From Mesorhizobium sp. (GTDB lineage: Bacteria; Pseudomonadota; Alphaproteobacteria; Rhizobiales; Rhizobiaceae): 64,000 bases of DNA. The position numbers and the translations under genes are program-made. Each line of letters opens with the position of its first letter. Positions within the stretch are counted from its first letter, which is position 1. The DNA lies in NCBI GenBank assembly GCA_004020645.1, contig SAQL01000013.1, positions 62,001 through 126,000 of the forward strand. The letters are read 5' to 3'. The notes beneath the pieces were generated by a model. The model was not told where the DNA came from, searched no databases, and was given only the letters and a program-made list of their open reading frames with translations. Positions 28,666 to 37,141 of this stretch are shown here, piece after piece.

Positions 28666-30318
28666 ATGCTTGAGGCGGATTTCGTCATCATCGGCGCCGG
28701 CTCGGCCGGCTCGGCCATGGCCTACCGGCTATCGGAGGACGGCAAGCATTCGGTGATCGTCATCGAATTTGGCGGCAGTGATGTCGGGCCGCTGATCCAG
28801 ATGCCGTCGGCGCTGTCGATCCCGCTCAACATGAGCCTCTACGACTGGGGCTTTGCCAGCGAGCCGGAACCGCATCTCGGCGGCCGCGTGCTGGCGACGC
28901 CGCGCGGCAAGGTCATCGGCGGCTCGTCGTCGATCAATGGCATGGTCTATGTGCGCGGCCATGCTCGCGATTTCGACCATTGGGCCGAACAGGGCGCGGC
29001 CGGCTGGGGGTTTGCCGACGTGCTCCCCTACTTCAAGCGCATGGAGGACGCCAACGGCGGCGAGAATGGCTGGCGCGGCCACGGCGGCCCGCTGACCGTG
29101 CAGCGGGGCTCAAGGACCAACCCGCTCTACGGCGCCTTCGTCGAGGCAGGCCGTCAGGCCGGCTTTGAACTGACCGACGACTACAACGGCGCGAAGCAGG
29201 AAGGCTTTGGGCCGATGGAGCAGACCATTCGCGGCGGCCGCCGCTGGTCGGCGGCGAGCGCCTATCTCAGGCCGGCGCTGAGGCGGAAAAATGTAAGCCT
29301 GATCAAGGGCTTTGCCCGGCGGGTGATCATAGAGAATCAACGCGCCACCGGTGTCGAGATCGAAGTGCGCAGACGGATTCAGGTGGTCAGGGCGCGACGT
29401 GAAGTGATCGTCGCCGCCTCCTCGATCAATTCGCCCAAGATCCTGATGCTGTCCGGCATCGGCCCGGCCGAACATCTCAGGGAATACGGCATTCAGGTGG
29501 TCGCCGACCGGCCCGGCGTCGGCCGCAACCTGCAGGACCATATGGAGCTCTATATCCAGCAGGAATCGACGCAGCCGATCACGCTGAATTCGGTGCTGAA
29601 CCCCTTTTCCAAGGCGATGATCGGCGCGCAATGGCTGTTCTTCAAGTCGGGTCTCGGCGCGACCAATCATTTCGAGGCGGCCGCCTTCGTGCGCTCGCGC
29701 GCCGGTGTCGACTATCCCGACATCCAGTATCATTTCATCCCGGCGGCGGTCCGCTATGACGGCAAGGCGGCGGCGAAAGCCCATGGTTTCCAGGCGCATG
29801 TCGGGCCGATGCGATCGAAGTCACGCGGTTCTGTCATGCTGCGCTCGCCCGATCCCAGATCGAAGCCGGTGATCCGCTTCAACTACATGTCGCATCCGGA
29901 CGACTGGACCGAGTTCCGCCACTGCATACGGCTGACGCGCGAGATCTTCGGCCAGTCGGCATTCGACCCTTATCGCGGCAAGGAGATCTCGCCGGGCGCG
30001 CACGTCCAGTCGGACGACGATCTCGATGCCTTCATCCGCGATCACGCCGAAAGCGCCTACCACCCTTGCGGCACCTGCAAGATGGGCCGCACCGATGATC
30101 CGATGAGCGTCGTCGATCCGGAATGCCGTGTCATCGGTGTCGAAGGGCTGCGGGTCGCCGATTCCTCGATCTTCCCGCGCGTCACCAACGGCAATCTCAA
30201 CGCGCCTTCGATCATGACCGGCGAGAAGGCCGCCGACCACATTCTCGGCCGCACGCCGCTGGCGCCGTCCAACCAGGAACCATGGATCAATCCGCGCTGG
30301 CAGGCATCGGATCGATAG
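28666..30318 (+). CDS. betA: Choline dehydrogenase
   Basis: 550-residue GMC oxidoreductase. The FAD-binding motif GAGSAGSAMAYRLSEDG is at the N-terminus, GMC signature 1 corresponds to GKVIGGSSSINGMVYVRGHA, and the C-terminal catalytic His region is AYHPCGTCKMG. It oxidises choline to betaine aldehyde (and further to betaine) at the inner membrane face. It starts 3 bp after the dehydratase stop. The TAG stop lies at the edge of a family A repeat that separates betA from betB. Confidence 0.97.
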   Translation: MLEADFVIIGAGSAGSAMAYRLSEDGKHSVIVIEFGGSDVGPLIQMPSALSIPLNMSLYDWGFASEPEPHLGGRVLATPRGKVIGGSSSINGMVYVRGHARDFDHWAEQGAAGWGFADVLPYFKRMEDANGGENGWRGHGGPLTVQRGSRTNPLYGAFVEAGRQAGFELTDDYNGAKQEGFGPMEQTIRGGRRWSAASAYLRPALRRKNVSLIKGFARRVIIENQRATGVEIEVRRRIQVVRARREVIVAASSINSPKILMLSGIGPAEHLREYGIQVVADRPGVGRNLQDHMELYIQQESTQPITLNSVLNPFSKAMIGAQWLFFKSGLGATNHFEAAAFVRSRAGVDYPDIQYHFIPAAVRYDGKAAAKAHGFQAHVGPMRSKSRGSVMLRSPDPRSKPVIRFNYMSHPDDWTEFRHCIRLTREIFGQSAFDPYRGKEISPGAHVQSDDDLDAFIRDHAESAYHPCGTCKMGRTDDPMSVVDPECRVIGVEGLRVADSSIFPRVTNGNLNAPSIMTGEKAADHILGRTPLAPSNQEPWINPRWQASDR

Positions 30319-30416
30319 AGCGACGTGCGTCCGTTCGGACGCACAAGCGCTCTATCGCTTTTTAGTCCTCGCATCGTGCTTTCCGAAAATCGATTCCGAT
30401 TTTCGGGCCGATGCGA
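30316..30416. repeat. Palindromic repeat, family A (copy 5, inverted) between betA and betB
   Basis: Two hairpins: AGAGCG..GTGCGTCC/GGACGCAC..CGCTCT right at the betA stop, then CCGAAAATCGATTCCGATTTTCGG. The core GAAAATCGATTCCGATTTTC is the reverse complement of the family A core. Located inside an operon, it may act as an mRNA-stability or attenuation element between betA and betB. Confidence 0.8.
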
Positions 30417-30478
30417 TAAGCCATGATCCGGTGGTGTCTGCTCGCCGGCCCATCGAAAGACAGTTTGGAGAAGGTCCC

Positions 30479-31942
30479 ATGCGCGCCCAGCCAAAGGCAT
30501 CGCACTATGTCAACGGACGCTACATCGACGACGAGCAGGGTGCGCCGCTGCCGGTCATCTATCCGGCAACCGGCGAGACCATCGCGATGCTGCGTTCGGC
30601 GACGCCGAACGTGCTGGAACTGGCGATCGAAGCAGCGCGTGCAGCACAACCGGCCTGGGCGCGGCTGAAGCCGGTCGAGCGTGGACGCATCCTGCGCCGC
30701 GCCGCCGACATCTTGCGCGCGCGCAACGCCGATCTGGCGCGCATCGAGACGCTGGATACAGGCAAGGCGATCCAGGAGACGCTGGTGGCGGACGCGCCAT
30801 CGGCAGCCGACTGCCTCGAATATTTCGGCGGCGCGGTCGCTGCCTTTAATGGCGAGTCCATCGATCTCGGCGGACCCTTCGCCTATACAAGGCGGGAGGC
30901 GCTCGGCGTCTGCGTCGGCATCGGTGCCTGGAACTACCCGATCCAGATCGCCGGCTGGAAATCGGCACCAGCGCTCGCCATGGGTAACGCCATGGTGTTC
31001 AAGCCGTCGGAGAACACGCCGCTGTCGGCTCTGGCGCTAGCCGAAATTTATACCGAGGCTGGCCTGCCCGACGGGCTGTTCAACGTCGTGCAAGGCTACG
31101 GCGATGTCGGCGCCGGCCTCGTCGGCCACGATGTCGTCGCCAAGGTCTCGGTGACCGGATCGGTGCCGACCGGGCGCAAGGTGCTGTCGCTCGCCGGCTC
31201 GAAGATGAAGCATACCACCATGGAGCTTGGCGGCAAGTCGCCGCTGATCGTCTTCGACGACGCCGATCTCGAAAACGCCATCGGCGGCGCCATGCTCGGC
31301 AATTTCTATTCGACCGGCCAGATATGCTCCAACGGCACGCGGGTGTTCGTGCAGAAGGGCATCCACGACCGTTTCGTCGAGCGCCTGACCGAGCGGACCA
31401 AGAAGATCCATATCGGTGATCCGCTCGACCCGGAAACGCAGATGGGGCCGCTTGTCTCCAAGGCCCAGCACGAAAGGGTCATCGGCTATATCGAGGCCGG
31501 CAAGCAGGATGGCGCCGTGCTCGCCTGCGGCGGCAATGTGCCTTCGCTGCAGGGTTTCCAGGGCGGCTTCTTCGTCGAGCCGACGGTCTTCACCGGCGTC
31601 ACCGACACGATGCGCATCGCGCGCGAGGAGATTTTCGGACCGGTGATGAGCGTGCTGAAATTCGATGATGAGGACGAGGTGATCGACCGCGCCAACGACA
31701 CCGAATTCGGCCTTGCCGCGGGTGTCTTTACGCGCGACCTGCCGCGCGCACACCGCGTCATCGCCGAGCTGCAGGCCGGCACCTGCTGGATCAACGCCTA
31801 TAATCTGACGCCGGTCGAAATTCCGTTCGGCGGCTTCAAGCAGTCGGGTATCGGCCGCGAAAATTCGCTGGCGGCGCTGGCGCTCTATTCGCAGCTGAAG
31901 TCGGTCTATGTCGAGACCGGGGATGTGGCGAGCCCGTATTGA
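30479..31942 (+). CDS. betB: Betaine-aldehyde dehydrogenase
   Basis: 487-residue NAD(P)-dependent aldehyde dehydrogenase. The catalytic Glu is in TTMELGGKSPLIV and the Cys in GNFYSTGQICSNGTRVFV. N-terminal SHYVNGRYIDDEQGAPLPVI and C-terminal GCFKQ-like end (FGGFKQSGIGRENSLAAL, YSQLKSVYVE) are BetB-typical. It oxidises betaine aldehyde to glycine betaine, an osmoprotectant and carbon/nitrogen source. The ATG at 30479 has GGAGAAGG 5 bp upstream. Separated from betA by a 160 bp gap that holds a palindromic repeat, so it may need its own or read-through transcription. Confidence 0.97.
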   Translation: MRAQPKASHYVNGRYIDDEQGAPLPVIYPATGETIAMLRSATPNVLELAIEAARAAQPAWARLKPVERGRILRRAADILRARNADLARIETLDTGKAIQETLVADAPSAADCLEYFGGAVAAFNGESIDLGGPFAYTRREALGVCVGIGAWNYPIQIAGWKSAPALAMGNAMVFKPSENTPLSALALAEIYTEAGLPDGLFNVVQGYGDVGAGLVGHDVVAKVSVTGSVPTGRKVLSLAGSKMKHTTMELGGKSPLIVFDDADLENAIGGAMLGNFYSTGQICSNGTRVFVQKGIHDRFVERLTERTKKIHIGDPLDPETQMGPLVSKAQHERVIGYIEAGKQDGAVLACGGNVPSLQGFQGGFFVEPTVFTGVTDTMRIAREEIFGPVMSVLKFDDEDEVIDRANDTEFGLAAGVFTRDLPRAHRVIAELQAGTCWINAYNLTPVEIPFGGFKQSGIGRENSLAALALYSQLKSVYVETGDVASPY

Positions 31943-31951
31943 GGCTTGCGG

Positions 31952-32872
31952 CTACTGCTGGTCAGCCGCTGTACTTGCCCGACTGGAAATCCGGTCGGAT
32001 GCCAGCTCGATGAATGCCTTGACGAGTGGCGAAAGATGCCGGCTGCTCGGATATAGGACATGCAGCCCGCCGACCGGCGTCGTGTAGTCCCGGAGAACGC
32101 GGCTCAGCCGCCCCCCATTGATGAGGGGCTCGGCGATGCTGTGCGGCAATTGGGCGATGCCGAAGCCTGCGAGCGTGGCCGCGACGACCGCTTGCATTTC
32201 ATTAGCGGCGAAGCGCCCGACCACCGTGACCGTTTCCTGGCCGTGTGGCCCGTCCAGCACCCAGTGGGTGCCCGAGGTCGAAGGGCCCGCAATGACGCAC
32301 TGGTGGTGCGCGAGATCCGCCAGGCGCTCCGGCACCCCGCGGCGCGCGAGATAGTCCGGGCTGGCGCAGAGCAACCTGTGCGTGGAGCCGAGTTTGCGGG
32401 CGATCAGCGTGGAATCCTGAAGGATGCCGGTGCGGAAAGCGAGGTCTATGCCGTCTTCGACCAGGTTGAGCTTGTCGTCGGTCAGGCGGAGCTCGACCTT
32501 GGTTTTTGGATATATCGCCAGAAAGTCGACCACGGCAGCTGTGAGGAAATGGCCGCCGAAGCCAACAGGCGCCGAAATGCGGATCGTGCCCGATGGCTCC
32601 GCTCTCGCTTCGGCGAGGCGCAGATTTGCTTCCTCGATCGTCCGCAGCGCCTGGCTGCTCTGCTCGTAATATAGACGCCCGGCATCCGTCACGTTGAGGC
32701 TGCGCGTCGTGCGCTGCAACAGTCGGACTCCGACCTCGCGCTCGAGCGCGGCAACGCGTCGACTGACCGTCGTCTTGGGCATGGCGAGCAGGCGCGCGGC
32801 GGCGGTGAAACTGCCAGTTTCGACGACGCGAGCGAACACCACGATATCATTGAGATCGAGCATTGTATCCAT
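31952..32872 (-). CDS. LysR-family transcriptional regulator
   Basis: 306 residues. The winged helix-turn-helix is ARVVETGSFTAAARLLAMPK followed by TTVSRRVAALEREVG, and the C-terminal effector domain begins SGTIRISAPVGFGGHFLT, typical of the large CrgA/DmlR-like LysR group. It is divergent from the NmrA-like gene, with about 90 bp between, and probably regulates it. The ATG at 32872 is chosen; a TTG at 32893 would extend it by 7 residues, and an ATG at 32863 is also possible. Confidence 0.92.
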   Translation of the reverse strand: MDTMLDLNDIVVFARVVETGSFTAAARLLAMPKTTVSRRVAALEREVGVRLLQRTTRSLNVTDAGRLYYEQSSQALRTIEEANLRLAEARAEPSGTIRISAPVGFGGHFLTAAVVDFLAIYPKTKVELRLTDDKLNLVEDGIDLAFRTGILQDSTLIARKLGSTHRLLCASPDYLARRGVPERLADLAHHQCVIAGPSTSGTHWVLDGPHGQETVTVVGRFAANEMQAVVAATLAGFGIAQLPHSIAEPLINGGRLSRVLRDYTTPVGGLHVLYPSSRHLSPLVKAFIELASDRISSRASTAADQQ

Positions 32873-32962
32873 ATATGGGACAAAGTTTTCCAATTATAGG
32901 CAATTATGCATCAATGTGACAAATCCTAATTTTGCTTCATCGGAAAAAAGAAGGAGCAACAC

Positions 32963-33850
32963 ATGACCACCAAACGAAGCGTTCTGGTGACCGGCGCCAC
33001 CGGCCAGCAAGGCGGCGCAGTTGCGCGTGCTTTGCTGTCGAGTGGACATAGCGTCAAGGCACTAACGCGCAGGCCGGACAGCGATGCCGCGCGGCAATTG
33101 GCGTCGGCAGGCGCCGAGATCGTGGCCGGCGATCTCGGCGATACGGCCTCCGTTGTGAAGGCAGCCAAGGACGTCGACACCATGTTCTTGATGGGCAACA
33201 GCTACGAAGCCGGGATGGAAGAAGAGACGCGCCAGGGGATTCTAGCCGCCGATGCGGCCAAGGCTGCAGGCGTCGGGCATCTGATCTATTCGTCTGTTGC
33301 CGACGCCAACAAGAAAACCGGCATCCCGCATTTCGAAAGCAAATATCTCGTCGAGCAGCATGTCGAACGGCTCGGCATTCCCTATACGATCAGCGCCCCG
33401 GTTGCCTTCATGGAGAATTTCGTCGCGCCGTGGTCGATCGGCGCGCTCAGCCAGGGCACGCATGCCTTTGCAATGCCCGCCAAACGTGTCCTCCAGCTTG
33501 TCGCACTTGCCGACATCGGCGCCTTCGTTGCCGCCCTGGTCGAGCGACGCGAGCGCGTGTTCGGCAAGCGCTTCGATATTGCGGGAGACGAGTTGTCCGG
33601 CGAAGACCAGGCCAAGATCCTTTCGCAGTCCATCGGCCGCCCGATCAACTATCAGGCAATTCCAATCGCGGTGGCTCGCCAACAAAGCGAAGATACGGCG
33701 CTGATGTTCGAGTGGTTCGATCGCGCCGGCTATGACGTCGATATCGCTGCCTTGCACAGGGATTTCCCGGAGGTCCGCTGGCACAGTTTTGCTGACTGGG
33801 CGCGGAAGTTCGACTGGCGTGCCCTTGAGCGGGCTTATTCCGCTGCCTGA
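32963..33850 (+). CDS. NmrA-like NAD(P)-binding protein
   Basis: 295-residue Rossmann-fold atypical short-chain dehydrogenase. The dinucleotide site is VLVTGATGQQGGAVARALL, and VKALTRRPDSDAARQL follows as in NmrA/HSCARG proteins. The Tyr/Lys catalytic pair of classical SDRs is not in canonical place, so it could be a redox sensor or a quinone/NAD(P)H-dependent reductase. Divergent from a LysR regulator, which likely controls it. GGAG lies 9 bp before the ATG. Confidence 0.9.
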   Translation: MTTKRSVLVTGATGQQGGAVARALLSSGHSVKALTRRPDSDAARQLASAGAEIVAGDLGDTASVVKAAKDVDTMFLMGNSYEAGMEEETRQGILAADAAKAAGVGHLIYSSVADANKKTGIPHFESKYLVEQHVERLGIPYTISAPVAFMENFVAPWSIGALSQGTHAFAMPAKRVLQLVALADIGAFVAALVERRERVFGKRFDIAGDELSGEDQAKILSQSIGRPINYQAIPIAVARQQSEDTALMFEWFDRAGYDVDIAALHRDFPEVRWHSFADWARKFDWRALERAYSAA

Positions 33851-33965
33851 GTTCCTGTAGACATCATCGGCCGATGAAAACCTGAGGGAGCGGACCAGCT
33901 GCAACGCGAAATACTTGGTCCGCTTCCCATCGTGGCCTTCTCACGGCCCGATGAAATGAGAGAAC

Positions 33966-34070
33966 CTAAAGCGCGTCGCGTTTGACCGGCCTCATGCGAC
34001 GCGCTTTAGGTTGTTGTTTTATGCATGTCGTTATCGCAAAACCGCTGCACACTTTTGCGCGACATGCATT
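33966..34070. repeat. Palindromic repeat, family B (copy 3)
   Basis: Starts CCTAAAGCGCGTCGCGTTTG and ends GCGCGACATGCATTA, whose TTA is the reverse-strand stop of the phosphohexomutase gene (34069-34071). It differs from copy 1 (454-554) at only a few positions. Left inverted repeat: AAAGCGCGTCGC / GCGACGCGCTTT. Confidence 0.85.
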
Positions 34071-35640
34071 AGAACGTCTGGTTGTAGGCGCCGACTTCAG
34101 GGCTGCGGCGCAGCACCGCATCGACGGCTTCGAACATCTGCCGGCGCCGCTCGGATGACACCGGGCTCTCCACCACGACGACAAGCTCCGGCTTGTTCGA
34201 CGATGCCCGCACCAGGCCCCAGGTGCCGTCCTCGGCCACGACGCGCACGCCATTGACGGTTATCAGATCGGCGATCTTCTGGCCGGCGAAGACCGTGCCG
34301 TCCTGCTTCATTGCCTGAAAATCGGAAACGACCCGCTCGACCACAGCGTATTTCAGCTCGTCGGCGCAGTGCGGCGACATGGTCGGCGTGCCGAAGGTCA
34401 GCGGCAGGGCGCGATAGAGATCGGCCATGCTGCTGGTCGGGCTGCGATCCAGCATCTGACAGATGGCGATGGCTGTGATGAGACCATCGTCATAGCCGCG
34501 GCCGATCGGCGGATTGAAGAAGAAATGACCGGATTTCTCGAAACCGGCAATGGCGCCAAGCTCGGCCACGCGCCGTTTTATGTAGGAGTGGCCGGTCTTC
34601 CAATAGTCGGTGACGGCGCCATCGGCGCGCAACGCGGCGTCGGTGTTGAACAATCCGGTCGACTTGACATCGACGACGAAAGTCGAGCCGGGATGCAGTC
34701 GCGCAATGTCGCGCGCGAGCATGACGCCGACCTTATCGGCGAAGATTTCGTTGCCTTCATTGTCGACCACCCCGCAGCGGTCGCCGTCACCGTCGAAGCC
34801 AAGCCCGACGTCGGCTCCCGTTTCCAGCACCTTGTCGCGGATGGCGTGCAGCATCTTCATGTCTTCGGGATTGGGATTGTAGTTCGGAAACGTATGATCG
34901 AGCTCGACATCAAGCGGTATCACTTCGCAACCGATCCGTTCGAGCGCTTCAGGTGCAAAGGCGCCGGCGGTGCCGTTGCCGCAGGCGGCGACCACCTTGA
35001 GCTTTCTCGCTATGCGCTTGTCCCGGGTCAGGTCGTCCAGATAGGTTTTGCGGAAATCCGCAACAAAGTCATAGGAGCCGCCGCCGACCAGGTCGAAGTC
35101 GCCGGCAAGCACGATCGTCTTCAATGCGCTCATTTCCTCCGGGCCGAAGGTCAGCGGACGCGCCGCCCCCATCTTGACGCCGCTCCAGCCATTCTCGTTG
35201 TGCGAGGCGGTGACCATGGCGACCGAGGGCGTGTCGAGCGCGAACTGGGCGAAATAGGCCATCGGCGACAGCGCCAGCCCGATATCCCTGACCCGCGCGC
35301 CGGAGGCCATCAGCCCGGAAACCAACGCCAGCTTGATCGCCAGCGAATAGGAGCGGAAATCATGCCCGGTCACGATGTCCGGCCCGGCGCCCAAGCGCCG
35401 GATCAGCGTGCCGAGCCCCATGCCGAGCGCCTGGACACCGATCAGGTTGAGCTCCGGCGGCTCCGCCGAGCCATGATGGCCGAACCACCAGCGCGCATCA
35501 TACTCACGAAAGCCGGACGCCTTGATCAGCGCCGAGGTTTCAAACTCGAAGGTGTTGGGAAGGACTTCGCTAATTATCTTCAGGGACAAGACAGCAACTC
35601 CAAGCGGCTGGATCAGAGTGGTTTTAACGCAGGCGGCCAT
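34069..35640 (-). CDS. Phosphomannomutase/phosphoglucomutase
   Basis: 523-residue alpha-D-phosphohexomutase. The phosphoserine is in MVTASHNENGWSGVKMG, the metal loop is GFDGDGDRCG, the sugar-binding loop is FEKSGHFFF (GEMSGH equivalent), and the C-terminal phosphate loop is VRASSNKPELVVVVES. It interconverts hexose 1- and 6-phosphates and supplies UDP-glucose or GDP-mannose for polysaccharide. The N-terminus is uncertain: residues 1-25 precede the conserved FEFETSALIKASGFREYDAR. The stop codon is at the edge of a family B repeat. Confidence 0.92.
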   Translation of the reverse strand: MAACVKTTLIQPLGVAVLSLKIISEVLPNTFEFETSALIKASGFREYDARWWFGHHGSAEPPELNLIGVQALGMGLGTLIRRLGAGPDIVTGHDFRSYSLAIKLALVSGLMASGARVRDIGLALSPMAYFAQFALDTPSVAMVTASHNENGWSGVKMGAARPLTFGPEEMSALKTIVLAGDFDLVGGGSYDFVADFRKTYLDDLTRDKRIARKLKVVAACGNGTAGAFAPEALERIGCEVIPLDVELDHTFPNYNPNPEDMKMLHAIRDKVLETGADVGLGFDGDGDRCGVVDNEGNEIFADKVGVMLARDIARLHPGSTFVVDVKSTGLFNTDAALRADGAVTDYWKTGHSYIKRRVAELGAIAGFEKSGHFFFNPPIGRGYDDGLITAIAICQMLDRSPTSSMADLYRALPLTFGTPTMSPHCADELKYAVVERVVSDFQAMKQDGTVFAGQKIADLITVNGVRVVAEDGTWGLVRASSNKPELVVVVESPVSSERRRQMFEAVDAVLRRSPEVGAYNQTF

Positions 35641-35791
35641 GCCTATAACACGAGCCCTTAAGCGGTGTTTATCCCGCAGGGAACTGAAACCCGTATGACG
35701 TTAAGGCGAAAGCGGAAGAAATGCGACAGAAGCGTTGCCATTGGCGCTTGCAGGAACGAAGTACGGCGGCTATAAGCCCGCGGTCTGGTCA

Positions 35792-35868
35792 CGGAGTGTA
35801 GCGCAGCCTGGTAGCGCACATCGTTCGGGACGATGGGGTCGCAGGTTCAAATCCTGCCACTCCGACCA
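35792..35868 (+). tRNA. tRNA-Pro (anticodon CGG)
   Basis: A 77 nt cloverleaf with 7 bp acceptor stem (CGGAGTG / CACTCCG), D arm GCGCAGCCTGGTAGCGC, anticodon stem CATCG/CGATG with loop TTCGGGA (anticodon CGG), T arm GCAGGTTCAAATCCTGC and encoded CCA end. Reads CCG codons. Confidence 0.97.
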
Positions 35869-35982
35869 GAAAAAACAAGCACTTAGCTTTTTCCCGAAAC
35901 CGCTTCCTACCTGAAACTCGCTCGCAACCCCAACCTTTCTGCGCGTTTTCGGGCTTGACTGCCATGCCGTATTGGCCGGCGG

Positions 35983-36819
35983 CTAGCGCGCCATAAGGAT
36001 CGGCATCGACGGGTCTTCAATCATCGAGACGGTGACGCCGCCGAAGATGCGCTCACGCAACCGGGAATGACCATAGGCGCCCATCACCATCAGGTCGGCG
36101 GCGATGTCGACCGCGTGCCTGCGAAGCACGTCGGCGACTGAATGGTCCAGGCTGGGCAGCCGGTCGACCGTAACATTCACGCCATGCCGCGCGAGATAGG
36201 CAGCGGCGTCGGCTCCGGGTTCGGCCCCGTGGCGGTATTCGTCCTCCACCGGATCGACCATGACCAGGTGCACCTCATCGGCGCCTGGCAGCATGTCGAG
36301 GGATTCGCGGACGGAACGCGATGCCTCCAGACGGGCGTCCCAGGCGACCAGCACGCGTTTCGGCTTCAAGGTCGGCCGCGATCCCTCGGGGATGAGCAGC
36401 AAGGGCTTTCCCGAAGAAAACAACGCGCCTTCGATCGCTTTGCTTTTCAGCGTTTGGTCGGCAAGCAACTCCGGTCCAATAAGCGTAATGTCGGCGTAGC
36501 GGGCACGGCGGCCGATGGTGTCGTCTGCCCAGCCGGCTTCCGGATATTCGCTGGAGACATCCGCCGAAGGCGCCCTGCCGGCGAGAAATGCCGACACGGC
36601 AGCGGTTCGCTTCTTCAACAGATTCTCGTCGGCCTGACGCTCCTCGAGCCAGGCTTCTGAAACGACTGCGGCATACTCCCCGACCGGTGGCGGCGCAGCT
36701 ACGGCAACCACCAGAACAGCAAGATGGGCGCCGATCTCGTTGCACAGGTCGGCGGCGAGCTTGAGATCGTCGTCACCCTTGTTCGGTCCCGTAACGGTAA
36801 GTATCGTCCTGAAAGCCAT
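35983..36819 (-). CDS. Universal stress protein with two UspA domains
   Basis: 278 residues. The N-terminal domain starts MAFRTILTVTGPNKGDDDLK and the C-terminal domain starts KPKRVLVAWDARLEASRSVR and ends ADLMVMGAYGHSRLRERIFG, which is the ATP-binding G-X2-G-X9-G-S/T type region. The tandem form is common in rhizobia and is often induced at low oxygen. The ATG at 36819 has GGGAG 8 bp upstream. A perfect FNR/FixK box lies 106 bp upstream. Confidence 0.93.
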   Translation of the reverse strand: MAFRTILTVTGPNKGDDDLKLAADLCNEIGAHLAVLVVAVAAPPPVGEYAAVVSEAWLEERQADENLLKKRTAAVSAFLAGRAPSADVSSEYPEAGWADDTIGRRARYADITLIGPELLADQTLKSKAIEGALFSSGKPLLLIPEGSRPTLKPKRVLVAWDARLEASRSVRESLDMLPGADEVHLVMVDPVEDEYRHGAEPGADAAAYLARHGVNVTVDRLPSLDHSVADVLRRHAVDIAADLMVMGAYGHSRLRERIFGGVTVSMIEDPSMPILMAR

Positions 36820-36924
36820 GGTGGCTGCTCCCGATTTTAGGTCAAAGCCCAATCGTCGTTGCAACAACAGCGAGACGGCTCGGCGCGTTCCTGGCGCTGA
36901 GTGAAGAACGTCGCCGCGCATCAT

Positions 36925-36938
36925 TTGATCCGTATCAA
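36925..36938. promoter_or_regulatory. FNR/FixK-type box (anaerobox)
   Basis: TTGATCCGTATCAA at 36925-36938 is a perfect TTGAT-N4-ATCAA dyad, the site bound by FixK/FNR/NnrR regulators. It is 106 bp upstream of the universal stress protein start (minus strand) and 204 bp upstream of the kinase-like gene (plus strand), so it could activate either or both in low oxygen. The rest of the 36820-37141 gap shows no gene. Confidence 0.7.
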
Positions 36939-37141
36939 CGTGCCCACGTGCCGACGCCAACAGGTTTCAGGCCGCCGGAGCTAAGAAATACGCCCCGAAC
37001 ACCGGAGAAGCATCATCACGGAACGCATCCGTGACTTGGCTGGTTATATCCAGACGCTGCGGCAGCAAGGGCCTGATGCGCGGAATTTCAGCGACCACGC
37101 TCGTTGGCTTCCACAGGTTAGATGCAAACAAAGGGCATCCG